NCBI GenBank assembly: GCA_035556555.1
Contig: DATMES010000001.1
Coordinates: 62,001 to 126,000, forward strand
Direction: 5' to 3'
Source: Frankiaceae bacterium
GTDB lineage: Bacteria > Actinomycetota > Actinomycetes > BP-191
Length of the DNA stretch: 64,000 nucleotides
In this document: positions 49,328-62,010 of the stretch, in pieces
How positions within the stretch are numbered: position 1 is the stretch's first letter
How the letters are laid out: every line of letters begins with the position of its first letter
Position numbers and translations under genes: made by a program
The notes under the pieces: model-generated
Seen by the model: the letters and a program-made list of their open reading frames with translations, nothing else
The model's database searches: none
What the model was told of the DNA's origin: nothing

Positions 49328-49837
49328 CTAGAGCGTCCGCGTGAACTGGATCGGCGCGGACCACACCGACGTGTTCGCCCCGGCGTCCACGGACAAGGCG
49401 AGCACGCACGGCACGCCGGAGTACATGTCGAACGTGTTGGTCCTCGCGTCGAAGTAGTACCGGGTGGACGTCGTCGCACTCTCCACCGTGAGCATCGTGC
49501 AGACGTAGTAGTCCCCATCCGGCGCCGTCGAGTAGGAAGCGGGGGCTGGTCCGATGCTCGCGACCGGTCCGCTCGCGCTGGAGATCGCGAACTTTCCTGA
49601 CGCGTCCGCGTGCGTGGGATCACCCCCGCCGATCCAGCACGTGATCGCGACCTTGATCCCGGCGGCGAGGGACGGCGCGTCGGAGACCGCGACGGGGCCG
49701 GCGGTGACCGTGCCCGCGGGCGAGCTGGTCGACGGCCAGTCCATGGCGCAGGTCCGCCCGGTGACCGTCGTCGTCGCCGCGGACGCGGGCAGGGCGGTGG
49801 CCGCCACGAGCGCGGCGGTGAGCAGGACGAGACGCAT
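49328..49837 (-). CDS. Secreted hypothetical protein
   Basis: A 169-residue protein with a signal peptide (MRLVLLTAALVAATALPASA|A). The mature ~150 residues are Ser/Thr/Ala-rich with four Cys (GRTCAMDW, ITCWIGG, YVCTML, VPCVLA), suggesting two disulfides in a small beta domain. No known family. It lies downstream of trmI on the same strand with 36 bases between, so it could be read from the same transcript, but its export signal makes a shared function unlikely. Confidence 0.62.
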   Translation of the reverse strand: MRLVLLTAALVAATALPASAATTTVTGRTCAMDWPSTSSPAGTVTAGPVAVSDAPSLAAGIKVAITCWIGGGDPTHADASGKFAISSASGPVASIGPAPASYSTAPDGDYYVCTMLTVESATTSTRYYFDARTNTFDMYSGVPCVLALSVDAGANTSVWSAPIQFTRTL

Positions 49838-49873
49838 GGTTCCCCCATGGCCGAAATGTCGGGTTCGCGGACC

Positions 49874-53569
<3,696 letters not shown>

Positions 53570-53573
<4 letters not shown>

Positions 53574-55402
53574 CCGCCGCGGCTCCCCCCGTCGAGGAGT
53601 GGCGCGGTGTCGGGACCGAGCGCGACGACGACGTCGCGTCCGACGTCTCGCTGCTGCTGCGTGACCGTTCGCGGCGGCTGCTGCGCTCGCTGCTGCGCCC
53701 GCACAAGCGCCGGATGTGGCTGCTCGCGCTCGTCATCCTCGTCGAGAACGCCGCCGCCATGGCCGGCCCGTACCTCGTCAAGGTCGGCATCGACGACGGC
53801 CTGCCCCCGGTGGTGGCGGGAGGCTCGGCGACGCGGCTGTTCGTCATCGTGGGGCTGTTCCTGGCGACGACCGCGGTGCAGGCGTGGATGCACCGGCAGT
53901 TCCTCGTCCTCACCGGGCGCACCGGCCAGGAGGTCCTGCGGGAGCTGCGGCGGCGGGTGTTCGACCACTTCCAGCGGCTGTCGCTGTCGTTCCACGAGTC
54001 GTACACCTCGGGTCGCGTCATCTCCCGCCTGACGTCCGACGTCGACGCCATCAACGAGCTGCTCGACACCGGTCTCAACGGCCTCGTCCGCGCCGTCCTC
54101 TCCGTCGTCAGCATCGGCGTCATCCTGCTGCTGCTCGACCTGCCGCTCGGCGTCGTGACGCTGCTCTGCTTCCCCGCGCTGTGGTGGCTGACGCGGTGGT
54201 TCCGCAAGCACTCGGCGGCGGCGTACCGGCGCACCCGCGAGGCCGTCGCGCTCGTCATCGTGCACTTCGTCGAGTCGCTGGGCGGCATCCGCGCGGTGCA
54301 CGCGTTCCGCCGCGAGCCGCGCAACCAGGCGATCTTCGAGGACGTCGACGACCAGTACCGCCTCGCCAACCTGCGGTCGTTCCAGCTCGTCGCGATCTAC
54401 GGCCCCACCATCAAGCTGCTCGGCAACGTCACCATCGCCGTCGTCCTCCTGTACGGCGGGTCGCGCGCCATGGACGGGCACGTGAAGGTCGGCGTGCTGG
54501 CGGCGTTCCTGCTGTACCTGCGGCGGTTCTTCGAGCCGATGCAGGAGCTGAGCCAGTTCTACAACTCGTTCCAGTCCGCGGCCGCCGCCCTGGAGAAGCT
54601 CGCGGGCGTCCTGGAGGAGCAGCCGTCCGTGCCCGAGCCCGCGGTGCCGGCATCGCTCCCGCCCGCGCGGGGGGCGGTGACGTTCAGCGGGGTGCGGTTC
54701 GGCTACCGCGGCGACACGGACGTCCTGCCGGCGCTCGACCTCGCCATCCCCGCGGGCCAGACCGTCGCTTTGGTCGGCGCCACGGGGGCAGGCAAGACGA
54801 CCATGGCGCGGCTGCTGGCCCGCTTCTACGACCCGCTCGAGGGCGAGGTGCTGCTCGACGGAGTCCCGCTGCACGCGCTCACCGAGGAACGCCTCCGCCG
54901 CGCCGTCGTCATGGTGACGCAGGAGTCGTTCCTGTTCTCGGGGACCGTCGCCGACAACATCCTGTTCGGACGTCCGGAGGCGACCCGCGCCGAGGTCGAG
55001 GCCGCCGCCTCGGCGATCGGCGCGCACGAGTTCATCACCCGGCTGCCCGACGGCTACGACACCGACGTGCGCAAGCGCGGCGGGCGGCTGTCCGCGGGGC
55101 AACGCCAGCTGGTGGCGTTCGCGCGGGCGTTCCTCGCGGACCCCGCGGTGCTGATCCTCGACGAGGCGACGTCGTCGCTGGACGTGCCCTCGGAACGACT
55201 GGTGCAGCGCGCGTTGCGCACCATCCTCGTCGACCGTACGGCGCTGATCATCGCCCACCGGCTCTCCACCGTGGAGATCGCCGACCGGGTCCTCGTGCTC
55301 GACGCGGGGCGGATCGTGGAGGACGGCTCGCCCCGCGAGCTCATCGCGAGCACAGGGGCGTACGCCGACCTCCACCAGGCCTGGCTCGACTCCCTCGTCT
55401 GA
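53570..55402 (+). CDS. Heterodimeric ABC exporter subunit with canonical catalytic site
   Basis: A 610-residue partner of the preceding subunit, starting in a GTGA overlap. Membrane helices span about 45-330. The ATPase has Walker A GATGAGKTT, Q-loop VTQESFLFSG, Walker B VLILDEATSSLD with the catalytic Glu, and H-loop IAHRLSTV, but the signature is RLSAGQRQL with Ala for Gly. A weakened signature here faces the Asp-containing site of the partner, so the two changes fall in the same composite ATP site, as in known asymmetric exporters. Confidence 0.9.
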
Positions 55403-55439
55403 CCCGCCCCGCCCCGGCTCCCCTCGCCTCCCCCCAGAA

Positions 55440-55519
55440 GGTGATCACCTGTGTCCCCTCAGCGGCTTTCGGCCGGGCACGGCCTTTCGGCCGCACGAGA
55501 GGGGACACAGGTGATCACC
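55440..55519. terminator. Long inverted repeat (21-bp arms) between convergent genes
   Basis: Bases 55440-55460 (ggtgatcacctgtgtcccct...) pair exactly with 55499-55519 across a 38-base loop that contains its own smaller GGCC-rich hairpins (cggctttcggccg, ggcctttcggccg). It sits between the stops of the ABC exporter and the TtuB-like gene, so it should end transcription in both directions. It shares the gtgatc base with the hairpins at 45691 and 48042 but not their arms. Confidence 0.75.
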
Positions 55520-55533
55520 AAGGGGGGGTGACG

Positions 55534-55728
55534 TCAGCCCCCCGAGATGACCGGCCTGACCTCGACTGTGTCGGTGTCCTCCACGGTGTCCTCCCGGGTC
55601 AGGAGCTCGCGGCCCCTGATCACCAGCACCGCGTCGGGGTGGAGGCCGACCTCGACCAGCAGGTCCCTCACGCGCTTGGGGCCGTCCACGGAGATCTCGC
55701 GGTCGGGGTTGCGGAGCTTGACGATCAC
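55534..55728 (-). CDS. ttuB: Ubiquitin-fold sulfur carrier (TtuB/MoaD-like)
   Basis: A 64-residue beta-grasp protein starting at GTG and ending VISGG. The C-terminal Gly-Gly is the site for adenylation and thiocarboxylation in ThiS, MoaD and TtuB. The sequence MIVKLRNPDREISVDGPKRV...RDLLVEVGL...VLVIRGRELLTREDTV has the beta-grasp pattern and resembles MoaD/TtuB more than ThiS. With a TtuA-like enzyme in the region the best guess is the sulfur donor for tRNA thiolation. It overlaps the site-2 protease gene by four bases. A MoeB-like activating enzyme is not in the window. Confidence 0.8.
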   Translation of the reverse strand: MIVKLRNPDREISVDGPKRVRDLLVEVGLHPDAVLVIRGRELLTREDTVEDTDTVEVRPVISGG

Positions 55729-56843
55729 GTGGCGTCCCTTCCGTCGAGCGCCCGCGCCACGTCGTGCGCGGAGAGAACGCCCTGCACCTCGCCGTCCGCC
55801 CCCGCCACCAGGTACTCCGTCGCCGGCGTCGCGCGCATCCGTTCCAGGAGCTGCTCGCCCGTCAGCACCGGCGGCAGCACGAGGCCTGGCTCGATGCCAC
55901 GGGTCACGTCCCCGACCGTCACCCAGGGCCGCCGCTGCTCCGGTACGGCCGCGAGCGCGTGGCCGGAGATGACGCCGGACGGCGCGCCGTACGCGTCCAC
56001 GACCACCAGCCGCTGCCCCGCCTCGACGGCACGCCGCAACGCCTCGGCCAGCGGCAGTGACGCGACCACCGGCAGCGCGGGGCGTACGAGCGCGCGGACG
56101 TCGATGCGCTCCAGCCGCTCCAGCACCTGCGCGCGACGGCCGAGGGCGGTGGCATTCGTCCAGAGGAACGCCGCGATGAGCAGCTCGAAGAACCCCATCT
56201 GGTCTCCGCCGCCGATCCGCAGCAGGCCGACCGCCGCCGCGAGCAGCGCGACCGACTGGCCGCCGCGTACGCCGGCGCGGGTGCCGGTGTGCCGGTTGCG
56301 GGTGACGTGCCAGACGCCGGCGCGCAGGATCCGGCCGCCGTCGAGCGGCAGGCCGGGGAGCAGGTTGAGGACGCCGAGGACGGCGTTGCTGACGGCGAGG
56401 TAGGCGGCGAGGCGGTACACGTAGCCGCCGTCGGGCGCGGCGGACGCCATCACTGCCGCACAGCCGGCCAGGAACACCGACACGAGCGGCCCCGCGACCG
56501 CGACGAGGTATTCACCGGCGGGCGTCGGCGGCTCGCGTTCCATCTCGGCCATCCCGCCGAACAGGAACAGCGTCACCCGCTTGATCGGGATGCCCAGCCA
56601 CAGGGAGATCGCCGAGTGGCCGAGCTCGTGCGCGAGCACCGACGCCGCGAGCAGCACGGCGGCGAGCGCGGCCATGGCGTAGTCCGGGGCCATCGGGGTG
56701 GAGGGGTACGAGAAGTACGGCGCCACGGCGAACGTGATGAGCACCCCCGCCGCGACCCAGCTCGGCGCGAGGAACACCGGGATGCCGAACGGGCGGCCGA
56801 GCGGCACGCCGGGGCGGCGTTCCGCGCGGCGCGTCTCGGACAT
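55725..56843 (-). CDS. Site-2-type intramembrane metalloprotease with CBS domains
   Basis: A 372-residue membrane protease. The zinc motif HELGH lies in SVLAHELGHSAISLWLGIPI, and the second ligand motif is NLLPGLPLDGGRILRAGVW (LDGG). Around these are about six transmembrane segments; the last ~140 residues hold a CBS pair (ALRRAVEAGQRLVVVDAYGA and ATPATEYLVAGADGEVQGVL). CBS domains usually sense adenine nucleotides and gate activity. It is the Rv2625c-like class rather than the PDZ-containing RseP class. Its stop overlaps the start of the TtuB-like gene, so the two are translationally linked. Confidence 0.92.
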   Translation of the reverse strand: MSETRRAERRPGVPLGRPFGIPVFLAPSWVAAGVLITFAVAPYFSYPSTPMAPDYAMAALAAVLLAASVLAHELGHSAISLWLGIPIKRVTLFLFGGMAEMEREPPTPAGEYLVAVAGPLVSVFLAGCAAVMASAAPDGGYVYRLAAYLAVSNAVLGVLNLLPGLPLDGGRILRAGVWHVTRNRHTGTRAGVRGGQSVALLAAAVGLLRIGGGDQMGFFELLIAAFLWTNATALGRRAQVLERLERIDVRALVRPALPVVASLPLAEALRRAVEAGQRLVVVDAYGAPSGVISGHALAAVPEQRRPWVTVGDVTRGIEPGLVLPPVLTGEQLLERMRATPATEYLVAGADGEVQGVLSAHDVARALDGRDAT

Positions 56844-56852
56844 GCCCCGATG

Positions 56853-57545
56853 CTACGTGCGGAGGGCGCTCGCGTAACGCACGAACGCCCCGGCGACCAC
56901 CGGACCGTTACCCAGGGCGGCGGCGACGCGCTTCACGTGCGTGGCCGCCACGCGCCCGCCGAACGACAGCCGCCACGCGGCGTACGCCTCCGCCGCGGGG
57001 AACGGCACCGCCACCGTCTCCTCGCTGGCGTGCTGCACCCGCAGCCCGGCCTCCGTGAGGAGCGCGCGCAGGTCGAGCATCCGTACGGCGCCCCCGCGCG
57101 CGACGCCGCGGACCGCGCGTTCGGCGTCGTCGTCGGCGAACGCGCCCCACGCGCACAGCGCCACCCGCCCGCCGGGGACGAGCACGCGTGCCCACTCGGC
57201 GAGCGCGGCCGGCACGTCGGCGACCCGATGGGAGGCGCCGCAGACGACCTTCGCCGCGCTCTCCCCGGCGAGCGGCAGGCGGGTGGGCGCGCCGCGTACC
57301 CAGCGGACGGCGGAGGGGCGGCGGTCGCGGGCGTACGTCAGCAGGCCCTCGTCGGCGTCGACGCCGTAGACCCGGCCCGTCTCCCCCGCCGCCGCGCCGA
57401 GCGGGTGGGTGAGCAGCCCGGCGCCGCAGCAGACGTCCACGACGGTCTCGCCCGTACGCACCCCGGCGAGCGCCAGCAGCGTCGCGGCGACGGGGAGGAG
57501 CGACGGGCTGACCAGCGCGGCGCGCGCGGCGGCTTCGGCCCGCAT
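56853..57545 (-). CDS. SAM-dependent methyltransferase
   Basis: A 230-residue class I methyltransferase starting at ATG 57545. Motif I is VVDVCCGAGLLTHPLG, strand 2 ends VYGVDADEGLL, and VLVPGGRVALCAWG follows strand 4. It looks like a UbiE/MenG-type small-molecule enzyme, but no specific substrate signature is seen. It lies 9 bases downstream of the site-2 protease gene's start side on the same strand and diverges from the FAH-family gene across 82 bases. Confidence 0.82.
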   Translation of the reverse strand: MRAEAAARAALVSPSLLPVAATLLALAGVRTGETVVDVCCGAGLLTHPLGAAAGETGRVYGVDADEGLLTYARDRRPSAVRWVRGAPTRLPLAGESAAKVVCGASHRVADVPAALAEWARVLVPGGRVALCAWGAFADDDAERAVRGVARGGAVRMLDLRALLTEAGLRVQHASEETVAVPFPAAEAYAAWRLSFGGRVAATHVKRVAAALGNGPVVAGAFVRYASALRT

Positions 57546-57627
57546 GTCCCTCCTCGCGTCGCGGCGCGCGGGTGCGCGCAGGTGACAGGATGCCGCCCCG
57601 GCGACGGCAGCGGGAGGTGACCGGCTC

Positions 57628-58545
57628 GTGCGGTGGTGTTCGTGGACCGGCGAGGAGGGCGGGACGGGGCGGCTCGGCGCGCTCCGTGAGCGCGACGGCG
57701 AGGAGTGGCTGCTCGACGTCGCGAGCTGGGCGGCGAGCCGCGAGGCGACCGCGCCGGCCGACCTCGTGGACCTGCTGGAGGCGAGCGAGGCGACCCAGCA
57801 GCGGGTCACCGAGCTGGTCGAGACCGCGAACGACGACTCCCCCGGCTGGCTCCGCCCGGCGTCCGTACGGATGCTGGCGCCGTTGCGCGCCCCGAACTCG
57901 CTGCGCGACTTCCTCGCGTTCCGCGACCACGTCGAGCGCGGCGCGGCCCGGCGCGGCACGACCGTCCCCGAGCCGTGGGACCGGCTGCCCGTCTACTACA
58001 AGGGCAACCGCCGCTCCATCTCCGGCGACGGCGACGAGGTGGCGTGGCCGTCGTACACCGAGCGCCTCGACTACGAGTGCGAGATCGCGGCGGTCGTCGG
58101 CCGCGGCGGGCGCGATCTGTCCGAGGACGACGCGCGGGCGGCGATCTTCGGCTACGTCGTCATGAACGACTGGTCCGCCCGCGACATCCAGCGCGACGAG
58201 ATGGCCTGCTGGCTGGGGCCGGCGAAGGCGAAGGACTTCAACACGTCGTTCGGCCCGGTGCTCGTCACCGCGGACGAGTGGGATCCCGAGGACGACCACG
58301 AGATGACCGTCACGGTGGACGCCGAGGTCTGGTCGCGCGGGACGACGGCAGGGCGGCGGTGGACGTTCGCGCAGATGCTCGCGCACGTCAGCCGCGACGA
58401 GGACGTCTACCCGACGGACGTGCTCGGGTCGGGCACGTTCGGCGGTGGGTGCGGCCTCGACATCGACCGCTGGCTCGCCCCGGGCCAGACGGTCACGCTC
58501 GCCGTCGAGGGCCTCGGCACCCTCACGAACCGCGTCGTCCGCTGA
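57628..58545 (+). CDS. Fumarylacetoacetate hydrolase family protein
   Basis: A 305-residue FAH-family enzyme starting at GTG with gggaggtga upstream. The N-terminal ~80 residues form a small domain; the FAH core shows VYYKGNRRSISG, LDYECEIAAVVGRGG with metal-binding Glu residues (Y-E-x-E), GYVVMNDWSARDIQ, and KDFNTSFGPVLVTADE. These are the metal and substrate loops of 2-hydroxyhepta-dienoate isomerase/FAH proteins. Convergent with homogentisate dioxygenase genes, so final cleavage of fumarylacetoacetate to fumarate and acetoacetate is the likely role. Confidence 0.9.
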   Translation: MRWCSWTGEEGGTGRLGALRERDGEEWLLDVASWAASREATAPADLVDLLEASEATQQRVTELVETANDDSPGWLRPASVRMLAPLRAPNSLRDFLAFRDHVERGAARRGTTVPEPWDRLPVYYKGNRRSISGDGDEVAWPSYTERLDYECEIAAVVGRGGRDLSEDDARAAIFGYVVMNDWSARDIQRDEMACWLGPAKAKDFNTSFGPVLVTADEWDPEDDHEMTVTVDAEVWSRGTTAGRRWTFAQMLAHVSRDEDVYPTDVLGSGTFGGGCGLDIDRWLAPGQTVTLAVEGLGTLTNRVVR

Positions 58546-58554
58546 CGGCGGCGG

Positions 58555-58965
58555 TCAGTACCGCTCGTACCGCCGCCGCGACGCGCTCCTGTCGGCGTGC
58601 TCGACGGTGCGGTAGTCGGTGAGCCGCCCGCCCCACCGCGCCATCGGCGTGTCCGCCACCACGGCCAGCGCGACAAGCGCGAGAACGAGCGCGAGCGGAA
58701 CGTAGACGCCCGGTCGCGGCCCCCAAGGCGGCACGACGGACGCGTAGAGGACGCCGAAGGCCACGGCCAGCGCGCCGACGACGACCGTCGTCCGTGTCCA
58801 CGACGGCGCGTATGCCGCGCTGACCACCGGCCGCGCCGCCACCAGCGCGAACACCACCGCCGCCGCGAACGCCCCGCCCCACCACGACGACGGCACGACG
58901 ACCGCCAGCACGCCGAAGGCCACCGCCGCGGTCACACCGGCCAGCCATCCCGCGTGCCGCGTCAC
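58555..58965 (-). CDS. Small membrane protein downstream of hmgA
   Basis: A 136-residue protein starting at GTG in a GTGA overlap with the hmgA stop. Four hydrophobic segments are visible (about residues 6-24, 29-46, 58-78 and 88-106), followed by an arginine-rich cytosolic tail (YRTVEHADRSASRRRYERY). No recognised family. Coupling to hmgA is probably incidental, though a role in aromatic uptake cannot be excluded. It ends 9 bases from the stop of the convergent FAH gene. Confidence 0.65.
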   Translation of the reverse strand: MTRHAGWLAGVTAAVAFGVLAVVVPSSWWGGAFAAAVVFALVAARPVVSAAYAPSWTRTTVVVGALAVAFGVLYASVVPPWGPRPGVYVPLALVLALVALAVVADTPMARWGGRLTDYRTVEHADRSASRRRYERY

Positions 58966-60074
58966 CCGTCGACCAGGCCCATCCCGCGCGCCCACGAGGT
59001 CGTGTACGCCGGGTCCTCCGCCTCCTTCGCCTCGTTGCTCACGGACAGCGGCGCCGTGCACTCGACCATGACGGCCAGCTCCTCGGCCGTCTCCTTCGCC
59101 GCCGCCCGCTCCGCCGCGCCGGGCTGCGGCCCGTGCGGCGCGCCCTGCGGGTGCAGCGACAGCCACCCCTCGCCGATCCCCTTGCGCGAGAAGAAGTCGC
59201 CGCGGCTGTAGAAGATCACCTCGTCGTTGTCGACGTTGGCGTGGAAGAACGGCACCCGCAGCGACTCCGGGTCGGTCTCGAACGGCCGCGGGACGAACGT
59301 CGCCACGTCGAAGCGCCCGCACCGGAACGTCGTGTGCACCGACGGCGGCAGGTGGTACCGCGCCGACACCACCGGCCGGATGTCGGAGGTGTGCAGCCGG
59401 AACGGCGCCAGGTCGCCCGCCCACCCGACCGCCGTGAACGGGTTGTGCGGGTAGGTGAACGTCGTCCACGCGTGCAGCCGCTTCACACGTACGCGCCAGC
59501 TCCCGTCGCCGTCACCCGTCCAGTCCGCGGGCGGCTCGTCCCACGGCGTCGGCGTGACCAGCACCTTCGGGTCCACGACGGCGTGCCGTCCCATGAGCCC
59601 GAAGTCCGGCATCGTCACCGCGGCCGCCGACTCGATGACGAGGAGGAACGACTCCCCGCCGGACGGCACCCAGCGGTGCACCGTGCCCTTGGGGATGACG
59701 AGGTAGTCGCCGGCGTCGTACGGCAGCGGGCCGTAGTCGGTCTGCAGCACGCCCGAGCCGTGGTGCACGAACGCGATCTCGTCGCCGTCGGCGTTGCGCG
59801 AGGCGTACGGCACCGCCTCGGCCCGCCGGTCGACCCGGATGCGCAGGTCGTCGTTGTAGAGGACCTCGGTCTCCTCGCCGGAGAGGCGGTTGAGGTCGTA
59901 CGCGCTCGGGCGCAGAGGCCCGTCCACGTCGACCCACGCTGTCGCGGGGATCGTGCGGTAGAGGTGCGACACCGGCCCCGCGAACGCCGCGCGGCCGTGC
60001 TCCTCCTCCGTCAGGTCCGCCGGGATGCCGACGTGGGTCGCCTTCGCGACGCGGCCCTTGCTCTCCATCACCAT
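58962..60074 (-). CDS. hmgA: Homogentisate 1,2-dioxygenase family protein
   Basis: A 370-residue cupin-type ring-cleaving dioxygenase (short bacterial form). The start MVMESKGRVAKATHVGIPAD is chosen over a GTG/ATG further upstream. Family marks are FVHHGSGVLQTDYGPLPYDA, YLVIPKGTVHRW, HANVDNDEVIFYSRGDF and LHPQGAPHGPQPGAAE, the last containing the His/Glu iron ligands. It converts homogentisate to maleylacetoacetate in tyrosine breakdown. With the FAH-family gene next door it supplies most of that pathway; hppD and the isomerase are not in the window. Confidence 0.9.
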   Translation of the reverse strand: MVMESKGRVAKATHVGIPADLTEEEHGRAAFAGPVSHLYRTIPATAWVDVDGPLRPSAYDLNRLSGEETEVLYNDDLRIRVDRRAEAVPYASRNADGDEIAFVHHGSGVLQTDYGPLPYDAGDYLVIPKGTVHRWVPSGGESFLLVIESAAAVTMPDFGLMGRHAVVDPKVLVTPTPWDEPPADWTGDGDGSWRVRVKRLHAWTTFTYPHNPFTAVGWAGDLAPFRLHTSDIRPVVSARYHLPPSVHTTFRCGRFDVATFVPRPFETDPESLRVPFFHANVDNDEVIFYSRGDFFSRKGIGEGWLSLHPQGAPHGPQPGAAERAAAKETAEELAVMVECTAPLSVSNEAKEAEDPAYTTSWARGMGLVDG

Positions 60075-60128
60075 GCCGCGAATCGTACGGCGGCCCAGGG
60101 ACAGGAAAGCCAGACCCTTCCGCCGATC

Positions 60129-60165
60129 TGTGGACAACAGCCGCCGATCGACACGGCCGTCCACA
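60129..60165. promoter_or_regulatory. Pair of inverted DnaA boxes in a divergent promoter
   Basis: TGTGGACAA at 60129-60137 is the reverse complement of TTGTCCACA, the actinobacterial (Streptomyces) DnaA box. CCGTCCACA at 60157-60165 fits the same degenerate consensus in the other orientation. They belong to a 12-bp inverted repeat (60124-60135 and 60159-60170, CGATCTGTGGAC) with a 23-base spacer. The site lies between divergent hmgA and the RecB-like gene. Two boxes are too few for an origin; a DnaA-controlled promoter or titration site is more likely. Confidence 0.55.
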
Positions 60166-60216
60166 GATCGCGCGGCGGTCACTGTTTTTGTCACACCCCC
60201 TCTTTATGGTGATCCC

Positions 60217-61089
60217 ATGACCGCGATCGACGAGCGTCCGGCGCTCGCCACCCTCAGCCCGTCACGGGGCAGCGACTTCAAGTCGTGCCCTCTGAAGTAC
60301 CGGCTGCGCGTGGTGGACCGGCTGCCCGAGGCCCCCACGCGCGACGCCACGCGCGGGACGGTCGTGCACGCGGTCCTGGAGCAGCTGTTCGACCTGCCGG
60401 CGTCCGAGCGCACGATCGAGCGGGCGGGCGACCTCCTCGCACCCGCGTGGGAACGCATCGCGGCCGCCGAGCCCGACGTCGCCGCGCTGTTCGAGGCGGA
60501 CGACCCCGACCTGGTCGCCTGGCTCGAGTCGGCGCGGGTGCTCCTCGGCAACTACTTCGCCCTCGAGGACCCGGCCCGCCTCGAGCCCGCGGAACGGGAG
60601 CTCTACGTCACCCACGAACTGCCCGAGCTGGGCGTACGCCTGCACGGCTACGTCGACCGCCTCGACCGATCGCCCACCGGGCGCGTCCGGGTCGTCGACT
60701 ACAAGACGGGCAAGGCGCCCGGGGTGGCGTACGAGGCGAGCGCGCTGTTCCAGCTCAAGTTCTACGCGCTGCTGCTGTGGCGCTCCGAGGGGGTCATCCC
60801 CGAGGCGCTGCGGCTGATCTACCTGGGCGACGTCGTCACGGTCGACTACCGGCCCGACGAGGACGAGCTGCGCCGGTTCGAGCGCACGCTGGTCGCGCTG
60901 TGGCAGGCGATCAAGCGGGCCAACGACACCGGCGACTGGCGGCCGCGGCGGTCCGCGCTCTGCGGCTGGTGCAGCTTCCAGGCGTACTGCCCCGAGTTCG
61001 GCGGCACGATCCCCGACCTGCCACCGCCGCGGGCGGAGCCGGTCGCCGAGCCGGTGGCTCAGACAGGTCCGGAGAACGTCCCCGCGTAA
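60217..61089 (+). CDS. RecB/Cas4-like PD-(D/E)XK nuclease with Fe-S cysteines
   Basis: A 290-residue nuclease starting at ATG 60217. The active site is GYVDRLDR (D147), VVDYKTGK (D161, K163) and the later QLKFYALLLW helix with Gln. Cysteines C24, C249, C252 and C258 (FKSCPLKYRL and CGWCSFQAYC) match the 4Fe-4S staple of AddB/Cas4-type nucleases. It corresponds to the Rv2119-like RecB family gene that flanks trmI in mycobacteria. No CRISPR array or cas genes are present, so a repair role is more likely than Cas4. The C-terminal tail is Pro/Glu-rich. Confidence 0.9.
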   Translation: MTAIDERPALATLSPSRGSDFKSCPLKYRLRVVDRLPEAPTRDATRGTVVHAVLEQLFDLPASERTIERAGDLLAPAWERIAAAEPDVAALFEADDPDLVAWLESARVLLGNYFALEDPARLEPAERELYVTHELPELGVRLHGYVDRLDRSPTGRVRVVDYKTGKAPGVAYEASALFQLKFYALLLWRSEGVIPEALRLIYLGDVVTVDYRPDEDELRRFERTLVALWQAIKRANDTGDWRPRRSALCGWCSFQAYCPEFGGTIPDLPPPRAEPVAEPVAQTGPENVPA

Positions 61090-61225
61090 GGCGTGACCTT
61101 CGTCACGACTTGTCGCGAGGGCTGCCCGGTGCACCCGGGTTCGCCCTGCTATGCCCGGCCGTCGCCGTGACGGACGGGAGGTATCGAAGGCGACGCCGTT
61201 CGACGCGCCGCCTACGCTCGGCGCC

Positions 61226-62005
61226 ATGAGACGAGGAGGCACGACGATCGACGCGACCGCGACCCCAGGGACGACCACGACGAGCGCCGCCGCGCGCGCC
61301 GTCGGCGCGTCGAAGGTGTACGGCCACGGCGACACCCAGGTCACGGCGCTGCACGACGTGACGGTCGACTTCGAGCGCGGCCGCTTCACCGCGATCATGG
61401 GCCCGTCCGGCTCCGGCAAGTCGACGCTCATGCACTGCCTCGCCGGCCTCGACGACCTCAGCGCCGGCAAGGTCTACGTCGGCGACGTCGACCTCACGAC
61501 CCTCGACGAACGCCGCCTCACGACGCTGCGCCGCGACAAGATCGGCTTCGTCTTCCAGGCGTTCAACCTCATCCCCACGCTGTCCGCGCTGGAGAACATC
61601 ACGCTCCCCGCCGCCCTCGCGGGCCGCGAGCCGGACCGCGCCTGGCTCGACACGGTCATCGCGACCGTCGGCCTCGGCGACCGGCTCACCCACCGCCCCA
61701 GCGAGCTGTCGGGCGGCCAGCAGCAGCGCGTCGCCGTCGCGCGGGCGCTGGCCGGGCGGCCCGATATCGTGTTCGCCGACGAGCCCACCGGCAACCTCGA
61801 CTCCCGCTCCGGCGCGGAGATCCTCAGCTTCGCGCGCCAGGCCGTCGACGACCTCGGCCAGACGATCGTCATGGTCACGCACGACCCGGGCGCGGCGGCG
61901 TACGCCGACCGCGTCGTCTTCCTCGCCGACGGCCGCATCGTCGACGAGCTGGCCGACCCCACGGCCGAGCGCGTCCTCGACCGGATGAAGAGCCTCGAGG
62001 GCTGA
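61226..62005 (+). CDS. MacB/LolD-type ABC transporter ATP-binding protein
   Basis: A 259-residue ATPase. Walker A is GPSGSGKSTL, Q-loop FVFQAFNL, signature ELSGGQQQRVA, Walker B IVFADEPTGNLDS and switch His in MVTHDPG. The forms SGSGKSTLMHCLAGLD and DEPTGNLDSxSG are diagnostic of the MacB/LolD/FtsE group that works with FtsX-type permeases, which are mechanotransmitters rather than classical pumps. ATG 61226 is chosen because the extra upstream codons are not conserved-looking; an N-terminal Thr/Ala-rich extension of about 25 residues remains. It is followed after 5 bases by the permease. Confidence 0.93.
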   Translation: MRRGGTTIDATATPGTTTTSAAARAVGASKVYGHGDTQVTALHDVTVDFERGRFTAIMGPSGSGKSTLMHCLAGLDDLSAGKVYVGDVDLTTLDERRLTTLRRDKIGFVFQAFNLIPTLSALENITLPAALAGREPDRAWLDTVIATVGLGDRLTHRPSELSGGQQQRVAVARALAGRPDIVFADEPTGNLDSRSGAEILSFARQAVDDLGQTIVMVTHDPGAAAYADRVVFLADGRIVDELADPTAERVLDRMKSLEG

Positions 62006-62010
62006 TCCCG

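Noticed and set aside
60124-60170. Origin of replication
   Set aside because: Only two DnaA boxes, no AT-rich unwinding element and no dnaA/dnaN neighbours.
60217-61089. Cas4 adaptation nuclease
   Set aside because: Fold and Fe-S cysteines fit, but neighbours and the trmI/proteasome context match the mycobacterial RecB-like family instead.
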